This document shows positions 7,892 through 15,691 of a DNA stretch of 17,507 nucleotides, one piece after another. The position numbers were made by a program, and so were the translations under genes. Within the stretch, counting starts at the first letter, position 1; every line of letters begins with the position of its first letter. The notes below the pieces were generated by a model. The model saw only the letters and a program-made list of their open reading frames with translations. It was not told where the DNA came from and searched no databases. This stretch comes from DATAFF01 sp036257595 (lineage in GTDB: Bacteria; Pseudomonadota; Alphaproteobacteria; Rhizobiales; Aestuariivirgaceae). The stretch is from positions 1 to 17,507 of the forward strand of contig DATAFF010000003.1 of the NCBI GenBank assembly GCA_036257595.1, in the 5' to 3' direction.

Positions 7892-7954
7892 GCAGTAGGC
7901 GGTAGGCAGTAGGGAAGGGTACCACCCACTGCCTATTGCCTAATGCCGACTGCC
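7891..7954. terminator. GGCAGTAGG-family hairpin between convergent betA and thiolase genes
   Basis: The left arm 7891-7914 and right arm 7932-7954 are imperfect inverted repeats (about four mismatches over 23 bases) built from the unit GGCAGTAGG. The hairpin starts on the last base of the betA stop and ends 8 bases before the thiolase stop, so it can end transcription from both sides. The same unit recurs at 11520 and 15692. Confidence 0.7.
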
Positions 7955-7962
7955 TTCCCCCT

Positions 7963-9123
7963 TTACCGCACTCGCTCCAGGATCGACACGTAATTGGCGA
8001 CCGCCGCCCCACCCATATTGAAGATCCCGGCAAGCTTGGGGTGCTTGACCTGCATGTCGCCCGCCTCCTCCAGCAGCTGGAGCGATGCCATCACATGCAT
8101 CGACACGCCGGTGGCGCCGATCGGGTGTCCCTTGGATTTGAGCCCGCCCGACGGATTGACCGGCAGCCGGCCCTCCTTCTCGGTCCAGCCTTCCTCGATC
8201 GCCCGCGCCCCGCCGCCCGGCGGCGTCAGCCCCATCGCCTCATATTCGATGAGCTCGGCAATGGTGAAACAGTCATGGGTCTCGACCAGCGACAGGTCGG
8301 CGAGCGTTGTCCCGGCCTGCCCATGGGCCCGGCTCCATGCCACCCGGCAGCCCTCGAAGGCGACGATGTCGCGCCGCGACATCGGCAGGAAATCCTGGAC
8401 ATGCGCCCGGCCGCGGAAGCGCACCGCCCGCGCGAAGGTGAGCGCCGTCTCGTCATCGGTCATCACGACCGCCGCCGCCCCGTCCGACACCAGCGAGCAG
8501 TCGGTGCGGCGGATCGGTCCGGCAACCAGCGGGTTCTTGTCGCTGACAGTGTTGCAGAACTGGAAGCCGAGATCCTTGCGCAGCTGCGCAAAGGGATTGC
8601 CGACGCCATTCCGGTGATTCTTCGCCGCGATCCGCGCCATCGCGGCCGAGTGGTCGCCATAGCGCTGGAAGTAAAGATCGGCGATCCGCCCGAACACCCC
8701 GGCAAAGCCGCCGGGCGTGTCGCCCTCCTCCTTGCGGTAGGAGGCGTTGAGCAGCACATCGCCCACCTGTTCATTGGGCGTGACCGTCATTTTCTCGGCG
8801 CCGACCACCAGCACGATCCGGTTCCGGCCGCCATCGATGTCGCTGGCCCCGAGATGGACCGCGGCCGAGCCGGTGGCGCAGGCATTCTCCACCCTGACGG
8901 CCGGCTTGAAGCGCAACGCCGGATCGGCATCGAGGGCGAAGGCGGCCGGGAAGCTCTGTTTCTCGAAGCCGCCGAAATTGCCGACATAGATCGCATCGAT
9001 GTCGGAGAAGCCGACGCCGGCATGCGCCACCGCCTCGGCGGCTGTGCGCGCAATCAGCGTCTCGAGATCCTCCTCCTCGAGCTTGCCGAAGCGAGAATGG
9101 GCAAAGCCGATGATCGATGCCAT
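7963..9123 (-). CDS. SCP2-type thiolase / acetyl-CoA acetyltransferase family protein
   Basis: 386-residue thiolase-fold protein; such enzymes cleave or form 3-ketoacyl-CoA with CoA or acetyl-CoA. The nucleophile C82 lies in VENACATGSAA, with H283 in ETHDCFT and H333 in GHPIGATG. The usual second cysteine loop (CxGGG) reads FNMGGAAVAN, as in the SCP2/SCPx branch rather than classical FadA/PhaA. It begins 18 bases after the ligase gene, with AAGGA about 10 bases before the ATG, so the two form an operon. The small OB-fold partner (DUF35) that often accompanies this branch is not present here. Substrate unknown. Confidence 0.88.
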   Translation of the reverse strand: MASIIGFAHSRFGKLEEEDLETLIARTAAEAVAHAGVGFSDIDAIYVGNFGGFEKQSFPAAFALDADPALRFKPAVRVENACATGSAAVHLGASDIDGGRNRIVLVVGAEKMTVTPNEQVGDVLLNASYRKEEGDTPGGFAGVFGRIADLYFQRYGDHSAAMARIAAKNHRNGVGNPFAQLRKDLGFQFCNTVSDKNPLVAGPIRRTDCSLVSDGAAAVVMTDDETALTFARAVRFRGRAHVQDFLPMSRRDIVAFEGCRVAWSRAHGQAGTTLADLSLVETHDCFTIAELIEYEAMGLTPPGGGARAIEEGWTEKEGRLPVNPSGGLKSKGHPIGATGVSMHVMASLQLLEEAGDMQVKHPKLAGIFNMGGAAVANYVSILERVR

Positions 9124-9141
9124 GCGCGAAAATCCTTTCAG

Positions 9142-10518
9142 TCACACCGTTCTCAGATACCACTCGAAATCCCGCTCGGTCGGCTCGGCGCCGAATCGGT
9201 CGGCCTCGACCTCCTTGATCGTCGCGAAGATCTCGACGAACTCCTTGCCGAAATACTCCTTCAGCACCGACGCCCGCCAGAACGCATCGATCGCATCATA
9301 CCAGTTGCCCGGAATGTATTTGGCCCGCCGCTCATAGCCATTGCCAGTCACCGGCTGGCCGGGATCGAGCTCCTCCGTGATGCCGTGAAGCATGCCCGCG
9401 AGCACTGCCGCGATCACCAGATAGGGATTGGCATCGGCGCCGGCCGGCCGATGCTCGATATGGCAGGTCGGCCCCGCTCCCGCCGGAATTCTGAGCGACA
9501 CCGTGCGGTTGTTGATCCCCCAATTGGCCGCCACCGGCGCATAGGAGTTGCGGCGGAATCGCCGGTAGCTGTTGGCATTGGGCGCAAAGATCAGCATCGA
9601 TTCCGCCATCGCTGCCTTGAGGCCGCCAAGCGACCAGCGCAGCAGCGGGTGGCTTGCCGGATCATCGCAGGCGAACAGATTCTCTCCCGCCTCATTGGCG
9701 AGCGACACATGGACATGCATGCCGCAGCCGGTCCAATCCGAATAGGGCTTGGCCATGAAGCTGGCGATCATGCCGTGGCGCTCGGCCGTCGCCTTGATCA
9801 GCCGCTTGAGCATGATCGCCTCGTCCGCCGCCTTCACGATGTCGCTGCGATGCTTGAGCACCACCTCCATCTGCCCCGGCGCATATTCCGAGATCAGCGC
9901 CCGGGCCGGCAGCCCCTGGACCTCGGCAAAGGCGTAGAGATCGTTGAAGAACGGCGCGAAATCGTCGAGGTCCTGGAGATTGTAGGCCTGATAGTGCATC
10001 GGCCGCGCCGGCACAGTCAGGCCGCGCGGCGCCTGCGGATGGCCGCTCAGCGCCGCGTCCCGGTCCATCAGAAAGAATTCGAGCTCGACCGCCCCGACCG
10101 GCACCATGCCTTGGGCGCGGAAACGCACATCCATCCGGTGAAGCAGATTGCGCGGGTCGGGCACCGCCGGCGTGCCGTCGAGATCGTGCATCGTAGCGAT
10201 ATATTGCGCCGCCGGTTCGGCCGACCACGGCATGGTGACGAGCGAGCCCGGCACCGGCCACAGCAGGAGGTCGCGGTCGCCCTCGTCGAAGACGAGCCCC
10301 GTCTCCGGAATGTCCTGGCCGGTGACATCGAGCACCATCGCCGAAATCGGCAGATATCGGCCATCTTTCCAGGCCGCCGCCAAGTCATCCTTGCGCAGCA
10401 GCTTGCCGCGCTGGACGCCGCACAGATCGGTCCAGATCAGGTGGAAAGCGCGGATGTCCGGGAACTTCGACAGGAAGGCTTCCGCCTCCATGGCGCGGTC
10501 CGGGACGATGATTGACAT
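9142..10518 (-). CDS. Glutamine synthetase-like gamma-glutamyl-amine ligase (second paralog)
   Basis: 458 residues, glutamine synthetase superfamily. Catalytic motifs: E145/E147 in VELEFF, GQME at 215-218, H268 and H270 in GMHVHVS, NSYRRF at 316-321, the run INNRTVSLRIPAG at 335-347 and HIEHRPAGADANPYL at 353-367. It differs widely from the paralog at 844-2211 outside these motifs, so this is not a recent duplication. The ATG at 10518 has CGAGG five bases upstream; an in-frame ATG at 10566 would add 16 residues without a good site. It is cotranscribed with a thiolase and divergent from an aminotransferase. Gamma-glutamylation of a polyamine, ethanolamine or other amine is the likely class of reaction; a housekeeping role is unlikely. 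Confidence 0.87.
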   Translation of the reverse strand: MSIIVPDRAMEAEAFLSKFPDIRAFHLIWTDLCGVQRGKLLRKDDLAAAWKDGRYLPISAMVLDVTGQDIPETGLVFDEGDRDLLLWPVPGSLVTMPWSAEPAAQYIATMHDLDGTPAVPDPRNLLHRMDVRFRAQGMVPVGAVELEFFLMDRDAALSGHPQAPRGLTVPARPMHYQAYNLQDLDDFAPFFNDLYAFAEVQGLPARALISEYAPGQMEVVLKHRSDIVKAADEAIMLKRLIKATAERHGMIASFMAKPYSDWTGCGMHVHVSLANEAGENLFACDDPASHPLLRWSLGGLKAAMAESMLIFAPNANSYRRFRRNSYAPVAANWGINNRTVSLRIPAGAGPTCHIEHRPAGADANPYLVIAAVLAGMLHGITEELDPGQPVTGNGYERRAKYIPGNWYDAIDAFWRASVLKEYFGKEFVEIFATIKEVEADRFGAEPTERDFEWYLRTV

Positions 10519-10657
10519 GCTGGCCTCGGCGGTTGGTTCGGGTCCCTGGGCTCTAGCACCGAGCACCCGGGCAGGGAAAGCTCCTGTTGACGGCCAGTGG
10601 ACGAAGGCGGGCTTTTCTGGTTTGGATTTGCGCCGGCATCGATCGTGGGAAGGGCCA
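10519..10657. promoter_or_regulatory. Divergent ligase / aminotransferase gap
   Basis: 139 bases between two start codons facing apart, so both promoters should lie here. A TTGACG at 10587-10592 is the best -35 candidate for the rightward gene, but the -10 region 17-18 bases later is poor. GGGAAGGG at 10647-10654 is the aminotransferase ribosome site. I see no clear operator. Confidence 0.4.
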
Positions 10658-11515
10658 ATGAGTCGGATCGTTTACGTTAATGGCGCCTTTGTTGCCGAGA
10701 AGGACGCCCAGGTCTCGATATTCGATCGCGGCTATTTGTTCGCCGATGGCGTTTATGAGGTCGTGCCGGTCTGTGCCGGCCGGCTGATCGATGAGGCGCC
10801 CTTCATCGCCCGGCTCGACCGCTCGTTGCGCGAGCTCGACATCGCCTGGCCCTGTTCGCCCGAGGATTATGTGGCCTTCCACAACGAGCTGATCCGGCGC
10901 AACGACCTGACCGAGGGGATGGTCTATTCCCAGGTCACCCGCGGCGTCGCCGATCGCGACTTCGCCTTCCCCAAGGGGATCAAGCCCGCCGTCATCGCCT
11001 TCACCCAGCGTAAGGCGATCATCGCCAATCCCCTGGCCGAGACCGGCGTCAGGGTGGTGACGGTCGAGGATATCCGCTGGCAGCGGCGGGACATCAAGTC
11101 GATCGCCCTCCTCGGCCAGGTGCTGTCGAAGCAGCAGGCAGCCGATGAGGGCGCCTTCGAAGGCTGGATGGTCGAGGACGGCATGGTGACCGAAGGCACC
11201 TCCTCGACTGCCTATATCGTCAAGGACGGGGTGATCATCACCCGTCCCCTGTCGCGCGCCATCCTTCCCGGGATCCGCCGCCGCGTGCTGCTCGAGCTCG
11301 GCCCGCGCCACGGCATACCGATCGACGAGCGCCCGTTCACCGTCGCCGAGGCGCTCGCCGCTGACGAGGCCATGCTCACCTCGGCATCGAATTTCGTGCT
11401 CCCCGTGATCGCCATCGACGGCAAGCCCATCGGAACCGGAACGCCGGGCCCGGTGGCGCGGCGTCTGCGGGAAATCTATATCGCCGCTGCCCTCGCGGAG
11501 GCCGGCGTCACCTGA
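10658..11515 (+). CDS. dat: Class IV aminotransferase, D-amino acid transaminase type
   Basis: 285-residue fold-type IV PLP enzyme, matching the length of D-alanine/D-amino acid aminotransferases, which move an amino group between D-amino acids and 2-oxo acids. The PLP lysine is K147 in DIKSIALLG, paired with E179 in VTEGTSS; the family has the same 32-residue spacing (K145/E177 in Bacillus). RGVADRDFAFP at 95-105 is typical of the D-amino acid branch. Start: the ATG at 10658 with GGGAAGGG three bases upstream. The frame is open from 10148 but that part runs through the neighbouring ligase gene. Branched-chain aminotransferase and aminodeoxychorismate lyase are the alternatives and fit less well. 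Confidence 0.85.
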   Translation: MSRIVYVNGAFVAEKDAQVSIFDRGYLFADGVYEVVPVCAGRLIDEAPFIARLDRSLRELDIAWPCSPEDYVAFHNELIRRNDLTEGMVYSQVTRGVADRDFAFPKGIKPAVIAFTQRKAIIANPLAETGVRVVTVEDIRWQRRDIKSIALLGQVLSKQQAADEGAFEGWMVEDGMVTEGTSSTAYIVKDGVIITRPLSRAILPGIRRRVLLELGPRHGIPIDERPFTVAEALAADEAMLTSASNFVLPVIAIDGKPIGTGTPGPVARRLREIYIAAALAEAGVT

Positions 11516-11519
11516 GCAT

Positions 11520-11567
11520 CAGGCAGTAGGCAGTAGGCAGGACCGCCACTCACTGCCTATTGCCTAC
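11520..11567. terminator. GGCAGTAGG-family hairpin between convergent dat and DUF1127 gene
   Basis: Arms 11526-11540 and 11553-11567 pair over 15 bases with one mismatch around a 12-base loop, in the same GTAGGCAGTAGGCAG sequence as the hairpin after betA. It starts five bases past the dat stop and can serve as a terminator for both converging genes. Confidence 0.7.
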
Positions 11568-11584
11568 CGACTATTTCCTTGAAT

Positions 11585-11779
11585 TTAATCGTCCAGGATG
11601 CGGCGCGCGATCACGTCGGTCCGGCTGAGGCCGATGTCTCGCAGGAGATGGTCATCGACATGAGTGAGGGTCTTGCGCCGACCCTGTCGCTGCCGCTTTC
11701 TGCGCAAGTGGCCGACGACAGGGTGAAGCAGCGCTCCCACCGTCGAGACCACGAGGGTCAACTCAGGGATGCCATGCAT
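11585..11779 (-). CDS. Small DUF1127 (YjiS-like) protein
   Basis: 64 residues. The C-terminal half has the DUF1127 pattern: an arginine/lysine-rich stretch (HLRRKRQRQGRRK) followed by LTHVDDHLLRDIGLSRTDVIARRI. Such small basic proteins are abundant in alphaproteobacteria; some take part in phosphate, polyamine or stress regulation and RNA turnover. The ATG at 11779 is chosen because AAGGA lies seven bases upstream. In-frame ATGs at 11797 and 11827 lack such a site, and the latter would overlap the methyltransferase. It lies 31 bases downstream of the methyltransferase on the same strand and may be its operon partner. Confidence 0.75.
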   Translation of the reverse strand: MHGIPELTLVVSTVGALLHPVVGHLRRKRQRQGRRKTLTHVDDHLLRDIGLSRTDVIARRILDD

Positions 11780-11810
11780 AGTCTTGTCCTTGTGCATATG
11801 TCGACGACCG

Positions 11811-12902
11811 TCATGGCCGACAGACATAGTAGTTGTTTTGGATGTCGTGGCTCAGCTCGTGAACCTCGACGGTCGAAAATCCGGCTTCGGTGAAGAAGCG
11901 CTCGGCCGTCTCGCGGCCCCACATCGCGCCGAGACCATCGCCGCCTTGGGCCAGCGATACGGTCATGCAGTGCATGCAGGACACCGTGTAGAGAAGCGTG
12001 CCGATCGGATGATCGACGTTCAGATGGTGGTGGCAGGAGCCCTTGATGTCCTGTGCCAGGAAGACGCCGTCCGGCTTGATCGCCCGTCGGATCCCCTTGA
12101 GCACGTTCATCGGCTTGGCCTGGTCGTGGATCGCATCGAAGGTGGTGATGAAGTCGAACCCGTTGCGCGGCGCGGTCTCGTGGAAGTCCGTGAGATCGCG
12201 CACCTCGAATCCGAGATTGATCAGGCCATGGCGTTCCGCCGTCTCCCGGCCCCAATTGATCGCCTCTGGCGACAGATCGAAGCCGATGAACCGGCTCTTC
12301 GGGAACATCCCGGCCATCAGGATCAGCGCCTTGCCGCGGCCGCAGCCGACATCGAGGACGTCGATGCCGGTCTCCAGCCGTTCGACCAGACCGGGTACCA
12401 GCGGCAGGATGTGGTCGCCGAGCGCCGGCAGGACCGACTGTCCGGAATCCTCGGCCATCACCTCATGAAAGCGGGTGAACCGGCCATAGGGCACGCCGCC
12501 GCCCTTGCGGAAGCACTCGACGATGTCGTCCTCGACCGACCCGAGCAGCGGGATGTATTGCGCGAACACGCCGAGATTCTGTGCCGGCGACTGGCGCGTC
12601 AGCATGCTGGCATGCTCGGCCGGAAGGGTGTAGAGCCCGACATCGGGATCGAGGTCCACCACTCCGGCGGCAACCATGGCGCCGAGCCACTCGCGGACAT
12701 AGCGCTCGTTCAGCGACGCTGCCTTGGCGATCTGGACGGCGCTCGACGGCGGCAGGTTCGCCATCGTGTCGAACAATCCGGTTCGGTGGCCGATCGACGT
12801 CATCAGGCAGAGCGCCCCGGAATTGAGCACATCCACGAAACGAGCCTCGAAATGGGCTGCGCGCTCGGCGTCAAAATGCATGGAGCCGGGGGTGGCGTTC
12901 AT
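11811..12902 (-). CDS. SAM-dependent methyltransferase with N-terminal winged-helix domain
   Basis: 363 residues in two parts. Residues about 25-95 form a winged-helix-like domain (DTMANLPPSSAVQIAKAASLNERYVREWLGAM), which in this family (Rv2258c-like and O-methyltransferase-like proteins) mostly serves dimerisation and substrate binding. Residues about 165-363 are a class I methyltransferase, with motif I VLDVGCGRG at 182-190, the acidic D209 of strand 2 in FIGFDLSPEAI, and FDAIHDQ at 255-261. A histidine/cysteine-rich stretch follows (CHHHLN 290-295, CMHCM 309-313). The ATG at 12902 has GGAGAA six bases upstream. It is divergent from a TetR gene, with a shared operator motif in front of each. 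Substrate unknown; the TetR pairing suggests induction by a small molecule. Confidence 0.85.
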   Translation of the reverse strand: MNATPGSMHFDAERAAHFEARFVDVLNSGALCLMTSIGHRTGLFDTMANLPPSSAVQIAKAASLNERYVREWLGAMVAAGVVDLDPDVGLYTLPAEHASMLTRQSPAQNLGVFAQYIPLLGSVEDDIVECFRKGGGVPYGRFTRFHEVMAEDSGQSVLPALGDHILPLVPGLVERLETGIDVLDVGCGRGKALILMAGMFPKSRFIGFDLSPEAINWGRETAERHGLINLGFEVRDLTDFHETAPRNGFDFITTFDAIHDQAKPMNVLKGIRRAIKPDGVFLAQDIKGSCHHHLNVDHPIGTLLYTVSCMHCMTVSLAQGGDGLGAMWGRETAERFFTEAGFSTVEVHELSHDIQNNYYVCRP

Positions 12903-12921
12903 GATGCTTCTCCGTGATCGA

Positions 12922-12941
12922 AACAGACTAGTCGGTTTGTT
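12922..12941. promoter_or_regulatory. TetR operator, copy 1 (methyltransferase side)
   Basis: AACAGAC-N6-GTTTGTT: 7-base arms with one mismatch, 20 bases in all, ending 20 bases upstream of the methyltransferase ATG. It shares its left arm exactly and six of seven right-arm bases with copy 2. The position would block transcription of the methyltransferase gene. Assignment to the neighbouring TetR protein is inference. Confidence 0.7.
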
Positions 12942-13121
12942 TAAGGTCAGGTGGGCTGTTGATGAATGCAGCTGTCTACCGCTGGCGAACGGTTGTTACG
13001 GGGCGCGGGGTGAACGGCAGATGAACCAAAACCCTGTGACATTACGTACATATTGCTTTTTTATTTCGTTTGACCACTTCCGCGCCCGACGGGATTTCGT
13101 ATTGTGAGACGCTCGCTCAGC

Positions 13122-13141
13122 AACAGACCATACAGTCTGTT
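13122..13141. promoter_or_regulatory. TetR operator, copy 2 (tetR side)
   Basis: AACAGAC-N6-GTCTGTT, a perfect 7-base inverted repeat with a 6-base centre, 28 bases before the tetR start codon. Same arm sequence and same spacing as copy 1, exactly 200 bases away. It fits autorepression of tetR. Confidence 0.72.
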
Positions 13142-13169
13142 TATAGCGGAAAATGGCTAGGAGAGATGG

Positions 13170-13829
13170 TTGGGAAAGGACGGATCGCAGACCAAACGCG
13201 CCATTATGGACGCCGCCGAGCGGCTGGTGTTCCTCCGGGGCTTTGCGGCGACCTCGGTCGATGACGTGCTCAGTGCCGCCGGCGTGACCAAGGGCGCGTT
13301 CTTCCACCACTTTCGGACCAAAGCCGAGCTCGGCCAGGCTTTGGTCGAGCGCTTTGCCCGCCGCGACCGCGCCCATCTCGAGCGCAACATCCAGCGCGCG
13401 GAGCGCCTCGCCAGCGATCCCCTCACCCAGCTCCTGGTGCTGGTCGGGCTGTTCGAGGAGGACATCGAATCGCTGGGCAGCGAAATTCCGGCCTGCCTGT
13501 TCGCCTGCTACATCTATGAGGCGCAGCTCTTCGACGAGCGCACGCTCAACATCGTCGCCGAAGGTCTTCAAGCCTGGCGGGAGCTGCTGCGGCCGAAATT
13601 CGAGGCGGCGATCCGCCATTGCGAGCCGCAGCGCATTGCCAGTGCCGACGAGCTCGCCGACCTGCTGCTGGCAACCATCGAGGGTGGCATGATCCTCGGC
13701 CGCTCGCACCGCGATGCGACCATCCTCCCGCGCCAACTCCGGCAGTACCGCAATTATCTCGAGCTGCTGTTCGCCCGTTGGATACCGGCCGCTGCCCCCG
13801 GCCTGGTGGCGGTCGCCGCTGAGAAATAG
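13170..13829 (+). CDS. TetR-family transcriptional regulator
   Basis: 219 residues. The N-terminal DNA-binding domain spans about 7-55: TKRAIMDAAERLVFLRGFAATSVDDV, then the helix-turn-helix AAGVTKGAFFHHFRTKAEL. The rest is a helical ligand-binding and dimerisation region typical of the family. Translation starts at TTG 13170, with AGGAG at 13159-13163 six bases upstream. The ATG at 13166 is in another frame and too close to that site, and the first in-frame ATG (13206) would delete part of helix 1. It probably represses the divergent methyltransferase gene and itself through the two AACAGAC operators. The inducer is unknown. Confidence 0.9.
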   Translation: MGKDGSQTKRAIMDAAERLVFLRGFAATSVDDVLSAAGVTKGAFFHHFRTKAELGQALVERFARRDRAHLERNIQRAERLASDPLTQLLVLVGLFEEDIESLGSEIPACLFACYIYEAQLFDERTLNIVAEGLQAWRELLRPKFEAAIRHCEPQRIASADELADLLLATIEGGMILGRSHRDATILPRQLRQYRNYLELLFARWIPAAAPGLVAVAAEK

Positions 13830-13844
13830 CCGGAGTTTCCTCAC

Positions 13845-13857
13845 GGGAAAAATTCCC
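13845..13857. terminator. Weak hairpin after tetR
   Basis: GGGAA-AAA-TTCCC, 16 bases after the tetR stop and 64 before the permease start. The five-base stem is weak and no U-tract follows, so this is at most a partial terminator. The permease could still be read from the tetR transcript. Confidence 0.3.
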
Positions 13858-13921
13858 CCCTCCTATTGCTTGCGCCGTTACATTGAAGAAGCTTGCCCGG
13901 CGAGGCGAGAGGGAGATTCAC

Positions 13922-15685
13922 ATGTCGACCGAAGCAGTTGCGGCTGGCGGCCGCCAGGAGCTGCGGCGCGCCATTGACTGGCGGGGAGCGTTCTGGGTGG
14001 CGAGCGGCGTGCCCGCCCTCGTCCTGTTCTCGATCGGCGGCATTGCCGGCACCACCGGAAAACTCGCATTCCTGGTGTGGATCATCTCGATGATCATGGG
14101 CTTCCTCCAGTCCTTCACCTATGCCGAGATTGCCGGCCTGTTCGGCGAGAAGGCGGGCGGCGCCTCGGTCTATGGCGCGACCGCCTGGCTGCGCTATTCC
14201 AAGCTGATCGCGCCCCTGTCGGTATGGTGCAACTGGTTCGCCTGGTCGCCGGTGCTGTCGCTCGGCTGCGCCATTGCCGCGAGCTACCTCCTCAACGCCT
14301 GGGCGCCGATCCCGGTGGCCGACTCGGTTGCCGTCAAGGACTGGATCGCCGCCAACGCCTCGACGGTCGCCGCCGACTCGCCGCGCGTCGTCGAATGGCT
14401 CGCCGCCAATGCCGGCAAGACCGCCGCCGATGCCGCGCAGGCGCTGGCCGTGGAAGCGCTCACCCCGGCGATCAGAACCTGGGAGATCGCCTCCTTCGAC
14501 GTCCCGGGGCTTGCCACTGCCCATCTCAACGCCACCTTCGTCATCGGCGTCTTGCTGATGCTGATCATCTTCGCAATCCAGCACCGCGGCATCCTCAGCA
14601 CCGCCACCTTCCAAAAGGGGGTCGGCTCGCTGGTCATCGCCACGCTCCTGATCGTCGGCGTCGTGCCGATCCTGCTCGGCAAGGTCGACTGGTCGAACTT
14701 CGCCGATCTGGTGCCGCCCAAGGCCGCCTACTCGGCCGAGCCCGGCGCCTGGGACAATGGCGGCTGGACCCTGTTCCTCGGCGGCCTGTTCATCGCCGCC
14801 TGGTCGACCTACGCCTTCGAGACCGCGGTGTGCTACACCCGCGAATTCAAGGATCCGCAGCGCGACACCTTCCGCGCCATCTTCTATTCCGGGCTGCTTT
14901 GCCTCGTCCTTTTCACCCTCGTGCCCTTCACGTTCCAGGGCGTGCTCGGCCTCGAAGGCATGCTCGCCCCCGCGGTCGTCGATGGTTCGGGAATCGCCGA
15001 TGCCATCGCCAACATGGTGGGCGGCGGCACCTTCATTCATGCCATCCTGGTCGGCCTGATGATCCTGGCGCTGGTCCTGACCATCATGACCGCCATGGCT
15101 GGCTCCTCGCGTACCCTCTATCAGGGCTCGGTCGATGGCTGGTTGCCGCGCTATCTGAGCCACGTCAACGAGTATGGCGCGCCGACCCGCGCCATGTGGA
15201 CCGATCTCGGCTTCAACGTGCTGCTGCTCGCCATCGCCTCCGACGTCGCCGGCTATTTCTTCGTGCTCGCCGTGTCCAATGTCGGCTACATGATCTTCAA
15301 CTTTCTCAACCTCAATGCCGGCTGGATGCACCGGGTCGATTCCGGCCATGTGCCGCGGCCGTGGAAGGCGCCGAACTGGCTGATCGGCCTGAACACGGTG
15401 CTGGCCTTCGTCAACATGCTGTTCCTCGGGGCCGGCGCCAAGGTCTGGGGCTACGCCAATGCCCTGTGGGTCGGCTTTGCCTTTGCGGCGCTGATCGTGC
15501 CGGTGTTCATTCTGCGCCACTATCTGCAGGATGGCGGCCGCTTCCCGCCCAATGCCCTTTCCGAGCTCGGCCTCAAGGGCAACGACCTCGGCGAGCGCAA
15601 GGCCGGCATGCTGCCCTATCTGACGCTGGCCGCCGGTCTTGCGGTGGTGCTGCTGTCCAACTGGTATTTCCAGCTGCCGGGGTGA
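13922..15685 (+). CDS. APC-superfamily amino acid/amine permease
   Basis: 587-residue inner-membrane transporter with about 12 hydrophobic segments. The first is GVPALVLFSIGGIAGTTGK at 29-47, in the position of the substrate-binding unwound helix of APC proteins. The cytoplasmic loop SSRTLYQGSVDGWLPRYLSHVNEYGAPTRA at 395-424 matches the conserved R-x-L-y-x-m-a-x-D-g-x-l-P loop of the superfamily. Residues about 126-205 form an unusually long hydrophilic, alanine-rich loop after the third hydrophobic segment. The ATG at 13922 has GAGAGGGAGA about seven bases upstream; a frame open to 13883 offers only TTG. It lies 92 bases after tetR on the same strand. Substrate unknown; amino acids or amines are usual for the family. 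Confidence 0.85.
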   Translation: MSTEAVAAGGRQELRRAIDWRGAFWVASGVPALVLFSIGGIAGTTGKLAFLVWIISMIMGFLQSFTYAEIAGLFGEKAGGASVYGATAWLRYSKLIAPLSVWCNWFAWSPVLSLGCAIAASYLLNAWAPIPVADSVAVKDWIAANASTVAADSPRVVEWLAANAGKTAADAAQALAVEALTPAIRTWEIASFDVPGLATAHLNATFVIGVLLMLIIFAIQHRGILSTATFQKGVGSLVIATLLIVGVVPILLGKVDWSNFADLVPPKAAYSAEPGAWDNGGWTLFLGGLFIAAWSTYAFETAVCYTREFKDPQRDTFRAIFYSGLLCLVLFTLVPFTFQGVLGLEGMLAPAVVDGSGIADAIANMVGGGTFIHAILVGLMILALVLTIMTAMAGSSRTLYQGSVDGWLPRYLSHVNEYGAPTRAMWTDLGFNVLLLAIASDVAGYFFVLAVSNVGYMIFNFLNLNAGWMHRVDSGHVPRPWKAPNWLIGLNTVLAFVNMLFLGAGAKVWGYANALWVGFAFAALIVPVFILRHYLQDGGRFPPNALSELGLKGNDLGERKAGMLPYLTLAAGLAVVLLSNWYFQLPG

Positions 15686-15691
15686 TGGCTC

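Larger units (their letters stand above)
12903..13169. promoter_or_regulatory. Methyltransferase / tetR divergent control region
   Basis: 267 bases between oppositely oriented start codons, distinctly AT-richer in 13021-13075 than its surroundings. It holds two copies of a 20-base inverted repeat (listed separately), one near each gene. A TTGACC at 13070-13075 and TTTATAG at 13140-13146 look promoter-like but are not correctly spaced to each other. No open reading frame of note. Confidence 0.7.

Noticed and set aside
7891..7954. CRISPR-like array in the GGCAGTAGG repeats
   Set aside because: Units are adjacent and inverted with no spacers, and there are no cas genes; they form hairpins at gene ends.
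7936..10515. Very long rightward reading frame (859 codons) opposite the thiolase and second ligase genes
   Set aside because: It spans two well-supported leftward genes, its product is rich in Arg/His/Asp without any domain, and it arises from the codon bias of high-GC genes on the other strand.
10148..10657. N-terminal extension of the aminotransferase by 170 codons
   Set aside because: It would overlap the second ligase gene on the other strand; the family length and ribosome site both fit the ATG at 10658.
13841..15520. Leftward 559-codon reading frame opposite the permease
   Set aside because: Shadow of the APC permease; low-complexity Asp/Gly/His/Arg product with no recognisable domain.
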